A stretch of 12,259 nt of DNA from Glaesserella parasuis (GCF_002015085.1 NZ_MUXW01000008.1:1-12259); one strand, 5' to 3'; shown: positions 3,761-12,093, numbered from the stretch's first letter. The notes: generated from the sequence alone by a model not told the origin. Program-made: numbers and translations.

Positions 3761-3774
3761 ATTGGAGAAACATT

Positions 3775-6700
3775 ATGGGCGGTAAAAAAGGCGGTGGTGG
3801 CCATACACCTTACGAAGCACCCGATAACCTAAAATCAGCACAGCGATTAAGTGCGATTGGCTTAATTTCGCTAGGCCCTATTCGTGGTGCGGTGACAGCA
3901 GATCAGTATCAGAGTGCCTTCTTTGATTACACGCCGATCAAAAACTCGAAAGGGGAATGGAATTATCAAAATACGTTAATTCGTTACCGTTTAGGCTATC
4001 AAGACCAGCAACCCCTTGAAGATTTTGATGCGTCAGAGCGAGAAGTTTCTGTGGGTGCAGAAGTGAAACTAGAACACCCTATTTCTCGCACGGTGATTGA
4101 CCCTGATATTGATCTTTTGCGAATTACTTTAGGTGTGAATGCGTTGTTTAGTCAAAACGATCAAGGCGATACGCACGGCACATCGGTGCATCTAGAGATT
4201 TTAATTAACGGTCAATCCCGACAAACTGTAGTGATTAACGGTAAATCTTCATCACGTTTTCATCGTAGTTATCTGATCGACAATTTACCGCCACGACCTT
4301 TCATGGTGACGGTACAACGTGTTACGCCAGATAGCAAAAGCCAACGTTTGCAGAATGCGACATTTTGGTCAAGCTACACGGAGATTATTAGTGCCAAATT
4401 GAGCTATCCCAATATGGCGATAGTGGGAATTAAAACCGACTCACGTTATAACCCGAGCTTTCCAAACATTAACTTTCTTTTGTATGGTCGTTTGGTTAAA
4501 GTGCCGAGCAATTACGATCCTGATACCAGAACCTATGGCAGTGGTTTATGGCGTGGGGATTTTAAACTGGCGTGGACGAATAATCCTGCGTGGGTGTTTT
4601 ACGATTTAGTCACCAACAAATTAGCTGGCTTAGGGCAACGTTTAGGCGATTATGGCATTGATAAATTCCAGTTGTATCAAATTGCTCAATACTGCGATCA
4701 ACAAGTACCAGATGGCTATGGCGGTGTTGAGCCTAGAATGGTGGCAAATTTATGGCTGACAGAGCAACGTGATGCTTATTCGGTGATTTCGGATATGGCG
4801 TCGGTTTTCCGTGCGATTGTAGTGTGGAATGGTACGCAATTAACCGCTATTCAAGACAGAAATGCCGATCCTGTCTGCTCATTTACTCAGGCGAACGTTA
4901 TTGACGGTAAATTTAATCGCCAGTATGTACCGCTTAAGTCCATTTTTACCGCCGTTGAAGTGGAATATGCCGACGAACGTAACAACTATCAAAAAGCAAT
5001 TGAGTATGTGGCAGATGATGCGATGATCAAACGTTATGGCTATAACGTGAAGAAAATCGTTGCGTTTGCCTGTACTTCTCGTGGGCAAGCTCGCCGTTAT
5101 GGTAAATGGGTGCTTGAAACTTCTCGCTTAGAGCAATGCACGATCAGCTTTAGCGTAGGGCGTGAAGGGTTACAAGTATTACCGGGTGACATCATTGAAA
5201 TTGCAGATAAATCCTATGCTAATGTCAATCTTGGTGGGCGTGTGTTAGCCATTAACGGCAGAACCGTTACCCTTGATGCACCGATTGAAGTTCAGGGCGA
5301 AAAGCACCTAAGTTATTTAGTTAATGATAACAACGGACAGCGGTTAGTTCGTCGCAAAATTTCGCAAATTAATGCCCAAAACAAATCGCTTGTGACATTA
5401 GATAGCGAACCAACAGGCTTACAAATAATGGATACTTGGGCGTTACATACCCCGTTAGTCAGCACACAACGCTATCGTGTGCTTGGCGTGGCGGAAAATG
5501 AAGACGGTAGCTACGGCATTACCGCATTACAGCACGAGCCACAGAAAGAGCGAATTGTTGATGAAGGGGCAATCTTTACTCCTTTGTCTGAAACACGCCA
5601 TAAAGTTGAGCCACAATTAACACACTTAGGCGTACAACCGACGTTGAGCGGTGATATGAAAGTGTCGTGGGAAGTGACATCAGGTAATGGCACGGTTAAA
5701 TATGACATCAAAGTCTTAAAAGACGGAAAGTTGTATCTGTTTAAACGTGATGAATCCAGTAGTGAGCTGAATCTTGCAGATTTAGCAAATGGTGAATACC
5801 AAGTCACAATTATTGCAAGAGATGCACAAGGGCGGATGCTGAGCGAAAAAGTACAATCCTTTACGATTGACAATCCACCTACCCCTAAAAATGTATCGGT
5901 ATCGGGCGGTTTATCAGGTATTACGCTGTCTTGGGATTTTGTGGACGAAGCCACGCAAACGGAAATCTGGGCAAGTTCAACCAACAACCTAGCCAACGCA
6001 GAGCGGATTGCAAAAGTAACCGCAAATATCTACACCCACAATGTAGGTCCACGCCAAACACGTTATTACTGGCTACGTCATACTCGTGGCATTAACGTGG
6101 GGGATTGGTATCAACAGCAAGGTTTAAGTGCAGAAACAGGGGCAGATATTGATGCGGAGCTTGCGTTACTGAATGAAAAGCTAAGTCAAAATATCATTGA
6201 AGAAGTCTTTGATACAGCAATGCCAGCTCGCAAATTGGAGATGATCAAAACCGTTGCTCGTATTGACAACCTAACGGAAAACATTGGGCATAACCAAGTG
6301 TATAACGAGGCTGACGGCAAGTTATATGTATGGGACGGTAGTAAATACACTGCTAAAGTACAAGCGGTCGATTTAGAAGGAAAACTAGCAAGTAGCCAGT
6401 TGGACCAAGCCCTTGTTAATCAGCTTACCCAAGCAAGTAGCACTGCAAATAATGCCTTATCAAAAGCTAACACGGTACAAAGTGCGTTAGCTCAAGAAGC
6501 CACTCAACGCACGCAAGCGATTCAAGCAGAGACAAGAGCGAGAACCACGGCAATCTCTGCCGAAGCAACTGCAAGAACACAAGCCTTGCAAGCGGAAGCA
6601 AATGCTCGTGGTACAGCCGTGAGCCGATTGGAGCAAGCCGACCGTGAGAAAGCTCAATTAATAGCCACTACAACCGCTAAAGCCGATAATGCGTTATCAG

Positions 6701-8802
6701 GTTTATCTGAAGAACGTCAAGCTCGTATTGCGGCAGATAATGCCGAATCACAAGCACGAACTGCCTTGACTGCAAGAGTGGCGAATACGGAAGGGAGTGT
6801 AACAACTCTTTCTCAAAGTTTAAGTACTCATACCCGAAACTTAAGCGAAATAACACAGTCGTTAAATTCTCGTGTAGGTGGAATAAACTTATTCTCAGTT
6901 GTAAATGCAAGCCTTGATGGCATAGGGGAAACACTTGTTACTAGAACGGTGATCAGTGAAAAAGATGAGCATTTTAAGTTGGTAATTAAAGATACGGGAG
7001 TCTTTAATATCAGAATTCATAATACATTAAAAGCCTATTTGCCGACGTTAAAATTAGGCGATAAATATGTATTATCACTACAAATTAAGGCATCTAAAGT
7101 TGGAAGATTGGCAAGAATAGGAGTGGATTTAGGGCATTATGAAGTAGCCTCCGAATCTCGCGATGTGGATGTCAACCTGGATTGGAGAGTAATTGAAGTT
7201 CCAGTTGTTGTATCTAGTACACATAACCAACTTTACCAGTTCCTTCTACTTAGATTTGAGAACTGGCAAATAGATGATTGGGTGGAAATTCAAAATGTTC
7301 AATTGCAAAAAGGTGAAAAGGCGACGGCTTTTAGTCGATCATCATTATTAACACAAGCAGAACTAACGAATCATAAATCAACTCAAGCGGAAGTGGATAG
7401 GGTACAGTCAGAACAACTGGTTGCTCATACTGCACGCTTGGGTGCGGCAGAAGCAACTATATCTAGTACCAGTCGCACAGTAACAACATTAGACGGTAAA
7501 GTGCAATCAATGCACACAATCCAAGCAGTATCTATTGCTGGCAATAGAAAAGCACTTGCGGGCATCTCTTTAGGCTCAAATGGAGGAACTGAAAGTTCTG
7601 TTATTGTGATGGCAGATAAATTTAACGTTGTCAAAAATGCGCAAGATGGCAACATCACGCCGATGTTTGGCGTGGTTAATAACAAAGTTGCTGTTAATGG
7701 CGATTTGATTGCGGACGGAACTATATCTGCTCGGATGATGGCAGCGGACTCGGTACAGGCTGGTACAATCCAAGCAGGAGCGATTAACGCCAACCATTTA
7801 CAAGCAGGGCAAATTAGTGCTGATAAATTGGCAATTGGGTTAGGGGGGAACTTACTGTATAACCCGATTTTTGCTAATAACGGTAACGGTTGGGTCTATT
7901 ATGTTAATACAAATAACATTGAGAATAACGGATATGCTTTTAATAATGATACTGGTGCATATCGAAGTGGAGCGTATTTACCAACAGAAAATCAATTTAG
8001 ATTACAGCGTTCTCGTAAGTCAATTACAGGGGACGCAAGATTAGGTGGGTTGTATCAAAATATAAAATTGACACCTAACACCTATTATTGTTTTTCAGCT
8101 TATGTAGGCGCACACAGAAGTTATGTTGATTTAGGCGTTGAGTTAGGTGGCGTACAAGTTATCAGTAGAAGTTGGAGTGGACGAGGGCATACAGGAGGTT
8201 ATCCAAACAATACAATTGATACTGGTATTGAAAATTCATATCGTATTTGGATCTTATTCAAAACAAATGCTACCAATTCTGCTGAAACCAATTATCGTTT
8301 AATCATTAACACTTGGGGACAAAACGGTCAAGATAGTCCAATGTTTGTTATTAGACGACCAATGCTTGAAGAATGTACTCAATACACCACTCAACCGTCT
8401 GCGTGGGTAAATAGCGGTGTAACCGCCATTCACGGCGGTTCTATTGTTACAAACACCATTACTGCCCAACAAATAGCGGCTAATACTATTACAGCGAATG
8501 AAATTGCAAGTAATGCGATTGCAACTCGTCATTTGTCTGCGAAATCTATCAATGCTAATCATATTGCTACTAGAACGCTGACAGCAGATAAACTCAATAT
8601 TAATAGCTTATCTGCGATTAGTGCGAATTTGGGGGCAGTAACGGCGGGGAGCATTAACATTAATAATCGCTTTAAAGTCAATACGAGTGGTCAAGTTGAA
8701 ATGAGGTCAGCGACAGCAAATGTCGGTATGGTGATTAACAACGACCAAATTGTCGTCTATGATGAACAAGGTCGAATAAGAGTAAAAATCGGGAGGTTAT
8801 AG
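3775..8802 (+). CDS. J: Tail tip attachment / host specificity protein J
   Basis: This 1675-residue protein is longer than lambda J (about 1130). It opens with the J signature MGGKKGGGGHTPYEAPDNLKSAQ and a core of about 1-600 that builds the central tip (AWVFYDLVTNKLAGLG, GYNVKKIVAFACTSRGQARRYGKWVL). Two fibronectin-III-like domains follow (about 611-700 and 703-792), then an Ala/Gln/Arg-rich coiled coil (about 871-1034). Next come a beta-sandwich module like CBM4/9 domains (about 1035-1189, GINLFSVVNAS to KGEKATAFSR), a DUF1983-like collar (about 1205-1320) and a first run of TI-Q-AG-I-NA repeats. A second CBM-like module (about 1357-1545, GGNLLYNPIF to QPSAW) follows, then more TITA-Q-IA-NTITA repeats and the usual end VVYDEQGRIRVKIG. 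J contacts the receptor; the added modules probably bind surface glycan (inference). TGGAG precedes ATG 3775. Confidence 0.95.
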   Translation: MGGKKGGGGHTPYEAPDNLKSAQRLSAIGLISLGPIRGAVTADQYQSAFFDYTPIKNSKGEWNYQNTLIRYRLGYQDQQPLEDFDASEREVSVGAEVKLEHPISRTVIDPDIDLLRITLGVNALFSQNDQGDTHGTSVHLEILINGQSRQTVVINGKSSSRFHRSYLIDNLPPRPFMVTVQRVTPDSKSQRLQNATFWSSYTEIISAKLSYPNMAIVGIKTDSRYNPSFPNINFLLYGRLVKVPSNYDPDTRTYGSGLWRGDFKLAWTNNPAWVFYDLVTNKLAGLGQRLGDYGIDKFQLYQIAQYCDQQVPDGYGGVEPRMVANLWLTEQRDAYSVISDMASVFRAIVVWNGTQLTAIQDRNADPVCSFTQANVIDGKFNRQYVPLKSIFTAVEVEYADERNNYQKAIEYVADDAMIKRYGYNVKKIVAFACTSRGQARRYGKWVLETSRLEQCTISFSVGREGLQVLPGDIIEIADKSYANVNLGGRVLAINGRTVTLDAPIEVQGEKHLSYLVNDNNGQRLVRRKISQINAQNKSLVTLDSEPTGLQIMDTWALHTPLVSTQRYRVLGVAENEDGSYGITALQHEPQKERIVDEGAIFTPLSETRHKVEPQLTHLGVQPTLSGDMKVSWEVTSGNGTVKYDIKVLKDGKLYLFKRDESSSELNLADLANGEYQVTIIARDAQGRMLSEKVQSFTIDNPPTPKNVSVSGGLSGITLSWDFVDEATQTEIWASSTNNLANAERIAKVTANIYTHNVGPRQTRYYWLRHTRGINVGDWYQQQGLSAETGADIDAELALLNEKLSQNIIEEVFDTAMPARKLEMIKTVARIDNLTENIGHNQVYNEADGKLYVWDGSKYTAKVQAVDLEGKLASSQLDQALVNQLTQASSTANNALSKANTVQSALAQEATQRTQAIQAETRARTTAISAEATARTQALQAEANARGTAVSRLEQADREKAQLIATTTAKADNALSGLSEERQARIAADNAESQARTALTARVANTEGSVTTLSQSLSTHTRNLSEITQSLNSRVGGINLFSVVNASLDGIGETLVTRTVISEKDEHFKLVIKDTGVFNIRIHNTLKAYLPTLKLGDKYVLSLQIKASKVGRLARIGVDLGHYEVASESRDVDVNLDWRVIEVPVVVSSTHNQLYQFLLLRFENWQIDDWVEIQNVQLQKGEKATAFSRSSLLTQAELTNHKSTQAEVDRVQSEQLVAHTARLGAAEATISSTSRTVTTLDGKVQSMHTIQAVSIAGNRKALAGISLGSNGGTESSVIVMADKFNVVKNAQDGNITPMFGVVNNKVAVNGDLIADGTISARMMAADSVQAGTIQAGAINANHLQAGQISADKLAIGLGGNLLYNPIFANNGNGWVYYVNTNNIENNGYAFNNDTGAYRSGAYLPTENQFRLQRSRKSITGDARLGGLYQNIKLTPNTYYCFSAYVGAHRSYVDLGVELGGVQVISRSWSGRGHTGGYPNNTIDTGIENSYRIWILFKTNATNSAETNYRLIINTWGQNGQDSPMFVIRRPMLEECTQYTTQPSAWVNSGVTAIHGGSIVTNTITAQQIAANTITANEIASNAIATRHLSAKSINANHIATRTLTADKLNINSLSAISANLGAVTAGSININNRFKVNTSGQVEMRSATANVGMVINNDQIVVYDEQGRIRVKIGRL
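6360..6368 (+). other. Apl-type DNA uptake signal (ACAAGCGGT)
   Basis: Exact ACAAGCGGT followed by C, inside J. With 374-382 and the terminator arm at 10043-10051 this makes three exact copies in 12 kb, where about 0.1 would be expected by chance. Confidence 0.6.
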
Positions 8803-9363
8803 ATGTCGATTTATATTATTACTGGTGTCGTCAGTTTATTAGCAGTCTTCGGACTGCTTTTTTATTGGCACAAAAAGCGTAAAAAGGCGAAATCGCAAAC
8901 GACAACAAAACAGGAGCATGATGTGGAGAGTTATGGCGTACAGGTGTTTGACGAGAATGGTAGATTACAAGCCACCTTAACAGAACGAGAAATGAATGTA
9001 GTACATTATCACTTTTATTACCCTAAAGGCACAGGTAAGCAACGAGATATGAAATATCTTGCTCAACTTGTTAGGCAATATCCTGGCTATTTGGCATCAG
9101 GAGGGGTGAATATTGATGGGGCTGGCACTTGGACGTGGGACAGTGGATCGAACGGCTATGAAGTAAATCCACAACAACCCGTGGTAATGGGCGAAGAGTG
9201 GTACGCGATGTCTGCGGTAGCCGAAGAATCGTCAAATCCTTTTATCAGACCTTGGACGATGCCAGGATCGGCTTGTATTTACGACAAAAACAACAATAAG
9301 TTTATTTGTCGTGCCGATAATGCGTATATTTCGGGATTACTAATCACTGTGGGGAGCAAGTAA
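8803..9363 (+). CDS. Membrane-anchored tail-region protein with GVQVFDENG motif
   Basis: This 186-residue protein starts at ATG 8803, immediately after the J stop, with GGGAGG (8791-8796) upstream. Residues 3-22 are a membrane helix and 24-30 are KKRKKAK, so the rest should face the cytoplasm. From residue 41 the protein reads VESYGVQVFDENGRLQATL, the kind of opening seen in soluble phage accessory proteins of the DUF6453 type (from memory). The remainder is rich in Trp, Gly and Tyr and probably beta (GAGTWTWDSGSNGYEV, WTMPGSACIYD). A GTG at residue 41 has its own AGGAG six bases upstream, so two products are possible. The stop overlaps the next ATG (TAATG), showing coupling. A specific function is not recognised; a role at the tail tip or in receptor or superinfection control is possible. 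Confidence 0.7.
   Translation: MSIYIITGVVSLLAVFGLLFYWHKKRKKAKSQTTTKQEHDVESYGVQVFDENGRLQATLTEREMNVVHYHFYYPKGTGKQRDMKYLAQLVRQYPGYLASGGVNIDGAGTWTWDSGSNGYEVNPQQPVVMGEEWYAMSAVAEESSNPFIRPWTMPGSACIYDKNNNKFICRADNAYISGLLITVGSK
8912..8925 (+). promoter_or_regulatory. Internal ribosome-binding site and in-frame GTG start
   Basis: AGGAG (8912-8916) lies six bases before GTG 8923, in frame with the 186-residue gene. Translation from here would give a 146-residue soluble form lacking the membrane anchor and starting at the ESYGVQVFDENG motif. Confidence 0.5.
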
Positions 9364-10025
9364 TGACAGCACAAGGGATTCAATTGGATCGTCTGCAAAT
9401 CAAGCAAGATTATCGAGCCTTAAATTTTCTGGTGCGTGGTGTGACTAGACCTTATGGTAATCACATTGAGGTATTTGAGTTTACTTCAAACTCACAACCT
9501 ACCGTCTTTGCACGTCCGGTTGCTGATAATGTCAACACAGCATCACACTATTTAGTAAAAAATGGAAATAGCTACAAAGCCTACTTTTTGGCCAAGGTTG
9601 AAGTCTTTGTTTTCAGCCAAGACTTAAATCGCAAAGCACCCTACGGCATTGAGATTGTTAATGAAGCAGGCAATAAATTTTTCAGCACAGGAGATTACCC
9701 TGTAAAACCTATTGGCATGTTCTATCTGCCAGCGATTGGGCCAAATGGCTATGTTCAATGGCAAGTCTCGAATACGGATAAGGTTGCCTATAATCTGCTG
9801 AATAACCGAATGTCGGTGGCTTATAGACCAACATCTAAGACAATCACTTATTGGAGAGATGTGGTTAAACGGGTAGGTAGCTACTTTAGAGTAGAGCACG
9901 CAGTAGTATATAGCGGTTCTTCTTATGGTGGCGACCACTATATACAAAACACAGATAATATCGGTGCATTAGGTAAAAGTACACCAAGTGCAATTTGCCT
10001 TATTGATATTTCAAACATTCCGTAA
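9363..10025 (+). CDS. Tail-region accessory protein with YGIEIVNEAG motif, function unknown
   Basis: This 220-residue protein shares one base with the previous stop (TAATG) and has GGGGAGCAAG just upstream of ATG 9363. No signal peptide or membrane helix is visible. The N-terminal part (1-90) is mixed beta with RPYGNHIEVFEF. Residues 93-103 (PYGIEIVNEAG) repeat the YGxxVxxExG motif of the preceding gene. The C-terminal part is rich in Tyr, Ser and Gly (SGSSYGGDHYIQNTDN) and ends in CLIDISNIP. Such motifs occur in small phage proteins encoded after J and suggest a virion-associated or fibre-related role, but no defined function can be given. A terminator follows the stop after 17 bases. Confidence 0.75.
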   Translation: MTAQGIQLDRLQIKQDYRALNFLVRGVTRPYGNHIEVFEFTSNSQPTVFARPVADNVNTASHYLVKNGNSYKAYFLAKVEVFVFSQDLNRKAPYGIEIVNEAGNKFFSTGDYPVKPIGMFYLPAIGPNGYVQWQVSNTDKVAYNLLNNRMSVAYRPTSKTITYWRDVVKRVGSYFRVEHAVVYSGSSYGGDHYIQNTDNIGALGKSTPSAICLIDISNIP

Positions 10026-10042
10026 AATTTTTTACCGAACTC

Positions 10043-10073
10043 ACCGCTTGTAACAATACAAGCAGTTTTTTTT
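10043..10073 (+). terminator. Terminator made of an inverted uptake-signal pair
   Basis: ACCGCTTGT (10043-10051) pairs with ACAAGCAGT (10058-10066), one C-A mismatch, over loop AACAAT, followed by a T8 run. The left arm is the exact reverse complement of the ACAAGCGGT uptake signal. It closes the J-downstream operon. Confidence 0.88.
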
Positions 10074-10098
10074 CTAAAACAAACCAAAGGAGTATTAT

Positions 10099-10395
10099 AT
10101 GGCAACATTTAACAAAATCTTAAATCCACTTTATTCAACAATCTCTGGTTTCAATATGGATCAGAGTGGTTCAATGAATGTTACCTATCAAATAGGTACA
10201 GCAGTTGAAAATGAAGAAAACCAAGTAACAGAGTTCAATCCGATTGTGACTGAGTATAAATATCTCGATACTCAACAAGCAATGGAAGTAATGATGCAAC
10301 CACTCAAAAAAGAAGATATTGGTAAGTCGTTCCAAGATTTGATGATTAGGCGTATTTACGACTATATGAAAGAGAAGGGGATGATTCTGGTGTAA
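10099..10395 (+). CDS. Small conserved-looking phage protein, function unknown
   Basis: This 98-residue protein has a strong AAAGGAG (10086-10092) six bases before ATG 10099. The N-terminal half is polar and beta-prone (SGSMNVTYQIGTAVENEENQVTEFNPIVTEYKYL). The C-terminal half is helical (TQQAMEVMMQPLKKEDIGKSFQDLMIRRIYDYMKEKGMILV). There is no signal peptide, membrane helix or known catalytic motif. It is the last gene of the prophage-like block, separated from the tail operon by the 10043-10073 terminator and followed by an 11-bp inverted repeat. The distance of about 13 bases from the T-run to its ribosome-binding site resembles the other terminator-fronted small genes here, so a moron-type gene is possible. 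I do not recognise its family with certainty. Confidence 0.75.
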   Translation: MATFNKILNPLYSTISGFNMDQSGSMNVTYQIGTAVENEENQVTEFNPIVTEYKYLDTQQAMEVMMQPLKKEDIGKSFQDLMIRRIYDYMKEKGMILV

Positions 10396-10426
10396 GGATA
10401 AAGCCTACACAACGGAGGCTTTATCC
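10396..10426. other. 11-bp inverted repeat after the 98-residue gene
   Basis: GGATAAAGCCT (10396-10406) and AGGCTTTATCC (10416-10426) form a perfect stem with a 9-base loop, starting directly after the stop codon. No T-run follows on either strand, so it is either a 3' RNA-stabilising stem or a weak terminator. Confidence 0.6.
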
Positions 10427-10453
10427 AATAAATAGATTATTTCCGCCTCATTA

Positions 10454-10494
10454 GTTCAGCAACTTTCTATTGAAAGTGGGGTTAGATGCTGAAC
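10454..10494. other. Nested stem structure in non-coding region
   Basis: GTTCAGCA (10454-10461) pairs with TGCTGAAC (10487-10494), and directly inside ACTTTC (10462-10467) pairs with GAAAGT (10472-10477) over TATT, leaving a 9-base bulge GGGGTTAGA on one side. The nested perfect stems suggest a small RNA or a protein-binding site; no coding frame covers it. Confidence 0.45.
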
Positions 10495-10533
10495 GATAAA
10501 ATCCATAAAAATCATAAATACCTATAATTTATA

Positions 10534-10770
10534 AGTAACACCAAAATTACACCGTTTTTAATATATACCATGAATAATAATGGTTAAAGATGCTCGCCCA
10601 GAGCACCATTTGACTTTACGTAGCTGTTCGTAGCTTATCGTAAAAACTAAATAAAGCCTTGAATATCAATGATTCAAGGCTTTTTTCTTATCTTTTTATA
10701 TCGTAATTTATCGCTACCTATCTCACATTTTAGTAACACAGTTAGTAACACAGAACAATCTCGTGTTACT
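10534..10770. repeat. Candidate attachment/arm-site region upstream of integrase
   Basis: The 409-base gap 10396-10804 has no gene. This part holds four AGTAACAC copies (10534-10541, 10733-10740, 10745-10752 and inverted 10763-10770). The middle two lie in a perfect tandem 12-mer, TTAGTAACACAG (10730-10753). CGTAGCT occurs at 10619-10625 and 10629-10635 with CGTA again at 10639-10642, a strict 10-bp period. Such repeats upstream of a P4-type integrase gene fit arm-type integrase or excisionase sites. No tRNA end was found, so the core site is not located. Confidence 0.4.
10653..10686 (+). terminator. Strong rho-independent terminator upstream of integrase
   Basis: A perfect 12-bp stem, AAAGCCTTGAAT (10653-10664) with ATTCAAGGCTTT (10672-10683), has a 7-base loop and T6. 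It isolates the integrase from tail transcription and could derive from a host gene next to the attachment site. Confidence 0.9.
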
Positions 10771-10804
10771 ATCCAAAAACCGTTTAATTGTTGGGAAAAT
10801 ACTC

Positions 10805-12051
10805 ATGGCAAGAAAATTCACACGATTATCAGCAATGGAAATTAAAGAAGCTAAACCCAAAAATAAAGAATATAGTCTGCATGATGGGGATGGTTTACTA
10901 TTAAGAATTAGACCTACTGGAAGTAAAACTTGGCTCTTTAATTATTCAATCCCATTTACAAAAAAGCGAACTAATCTAAGAATTGGCTCTTTTCCTGAAA
11001 TTTCACTGATTCAAGCTCGTGCGAAACGTGAAGAATTTAGGGCTTTACTTGCTCAAAACATAGATCTACAAGCAGAGAAACTTAGACAACAAGAAGAAGC
11101 TCAAAGCCAAATTAGAGATACTTTCTATTCAGTCTCAACAAGCTATTTCAACGGTATTTACAAACAGAAAGCCAAAAATGCAGAAACACGTGAAAATAAT
11201 TGGACTAGATTAGAAAATCATATTTTTCCTTATATTGGAGAAAAGCACGTATCAGAAATTACGGTAAGAACTTTAGTACAAGTTTATGAAAAAGCTGCTA
11301 ATCGTAGTAATACTTTGAAAAAAGTCCATCAACTTGTCAGCGTTATCATGGATCATGCTGTTACAAAAGGAATCATAGAAAGCCATAACTGCAGATTGGC
11401 TATTAAAAGCTTTTATATTGAATCATCAAAACCTAATCCCACAATTAAACCTTCTGAATTACCAAAACTATTTCAAGACCTATCAAATTCTCAAATATCA
11501 AAAAAAACTTACTTTTTGATCTGTTGGTCATTTTTGACTGCTTTACGCCCAAATGAAGCAGTTAGTGCAGAATGGGCAGAAATTGATTTTGAGAATAAAC
11601 TCTGGAACATTCCAAAAGAAAAGATGAAAGGGCAAGCAGACAAAAACGCCCTCATACTGTACCTTTATCTTCTCAAGCAATTCAATTATTAGAAATCATG
11701 AAATTCTTTTCGGAAGGTAGCCGTTTTATTTTTGTTGGTCGTTCTTCAAATAATCAACCAATGAATAAAGCAACTGTAAATGTCACCCTAAAAAGAATCG
11801 GATATAAAAATAAACTTACTGCCCATGGAATACGAGCATTTATAAAAACATTTTTAGCATCTCAAAAGATTGAAAGAAATGTATCTGAAACTGTACTTTC
11901 TCATTTATTGGAAGGAGGGGACGATTTAGAAAATACTTATAATCGATATGATTACTTAGAAGAGCGAAAATCTGTGATGCAACTTATCGGAGATTACTGC
12001 GAATCCCGTGGTATGGATTTAACATTTGATGTAAAAAAACAAAGCCTATAA
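10805..12051 (+). pseudogene. int: P4-type tyrosine recombinase (integrase), frameshifted
   Basis: With one base restored, this is a 415-residue integrase of normal length. The N-terminal arm-binding domain (DUF4102-like) shows LSAMEIKEAKPKNKEYSLHDGDGL and IGSFPEISLIQARAKR. The core-binding domain spans about 110-210. The catalytic set is visible: Arg248 (ALRPNEA), a Lys near 275, His341-x-x-Arg344 (HGIR), His367 (LSHLLEG) and Tyr379 (TYNRYDYLE). The frame breaks at A5 (11642-11646), where six A's would read DKKRPHTVPLSS in the usual way; as given, the first frame ends after 296 residues and the rest (HIS-ARG-TYR motifs) lies in another frame. ATG 10805 gives the usual MARK start. It reads in the same direction as J, unlike lambda, so it may belong to an adjoining element. 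It could also be a sequencing error in the homopolymer. Confidence 0.85.
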
Positions 12052-12093
12052 TATTTTTTTTATAAAAAATGGAGCCTCTCCCACAATTTGTGT

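Noticed and set aside
6400..6850. Repeated Ala/Gln/Thr/Arg-rich DNA in J as a nucleotide repeat array
   Set aside because: The repetition is at the protein level, a coiled coil, not tandem DNA repeats.
7425..7793. Minus-strand frame of 122 codons inside J
   Set aside because: It is a reverse-strand shadow of the J repeat region with no ribosome site and no recognisable protein features.
10590..10645. tRNA remnant near the integrase (TGCTCGCCCAGAGCA and GTTCGTAGC)
   Set aside because: The pieces do not build acceptor, anticodon and T arms in the right order; no tRNA end could be supported.
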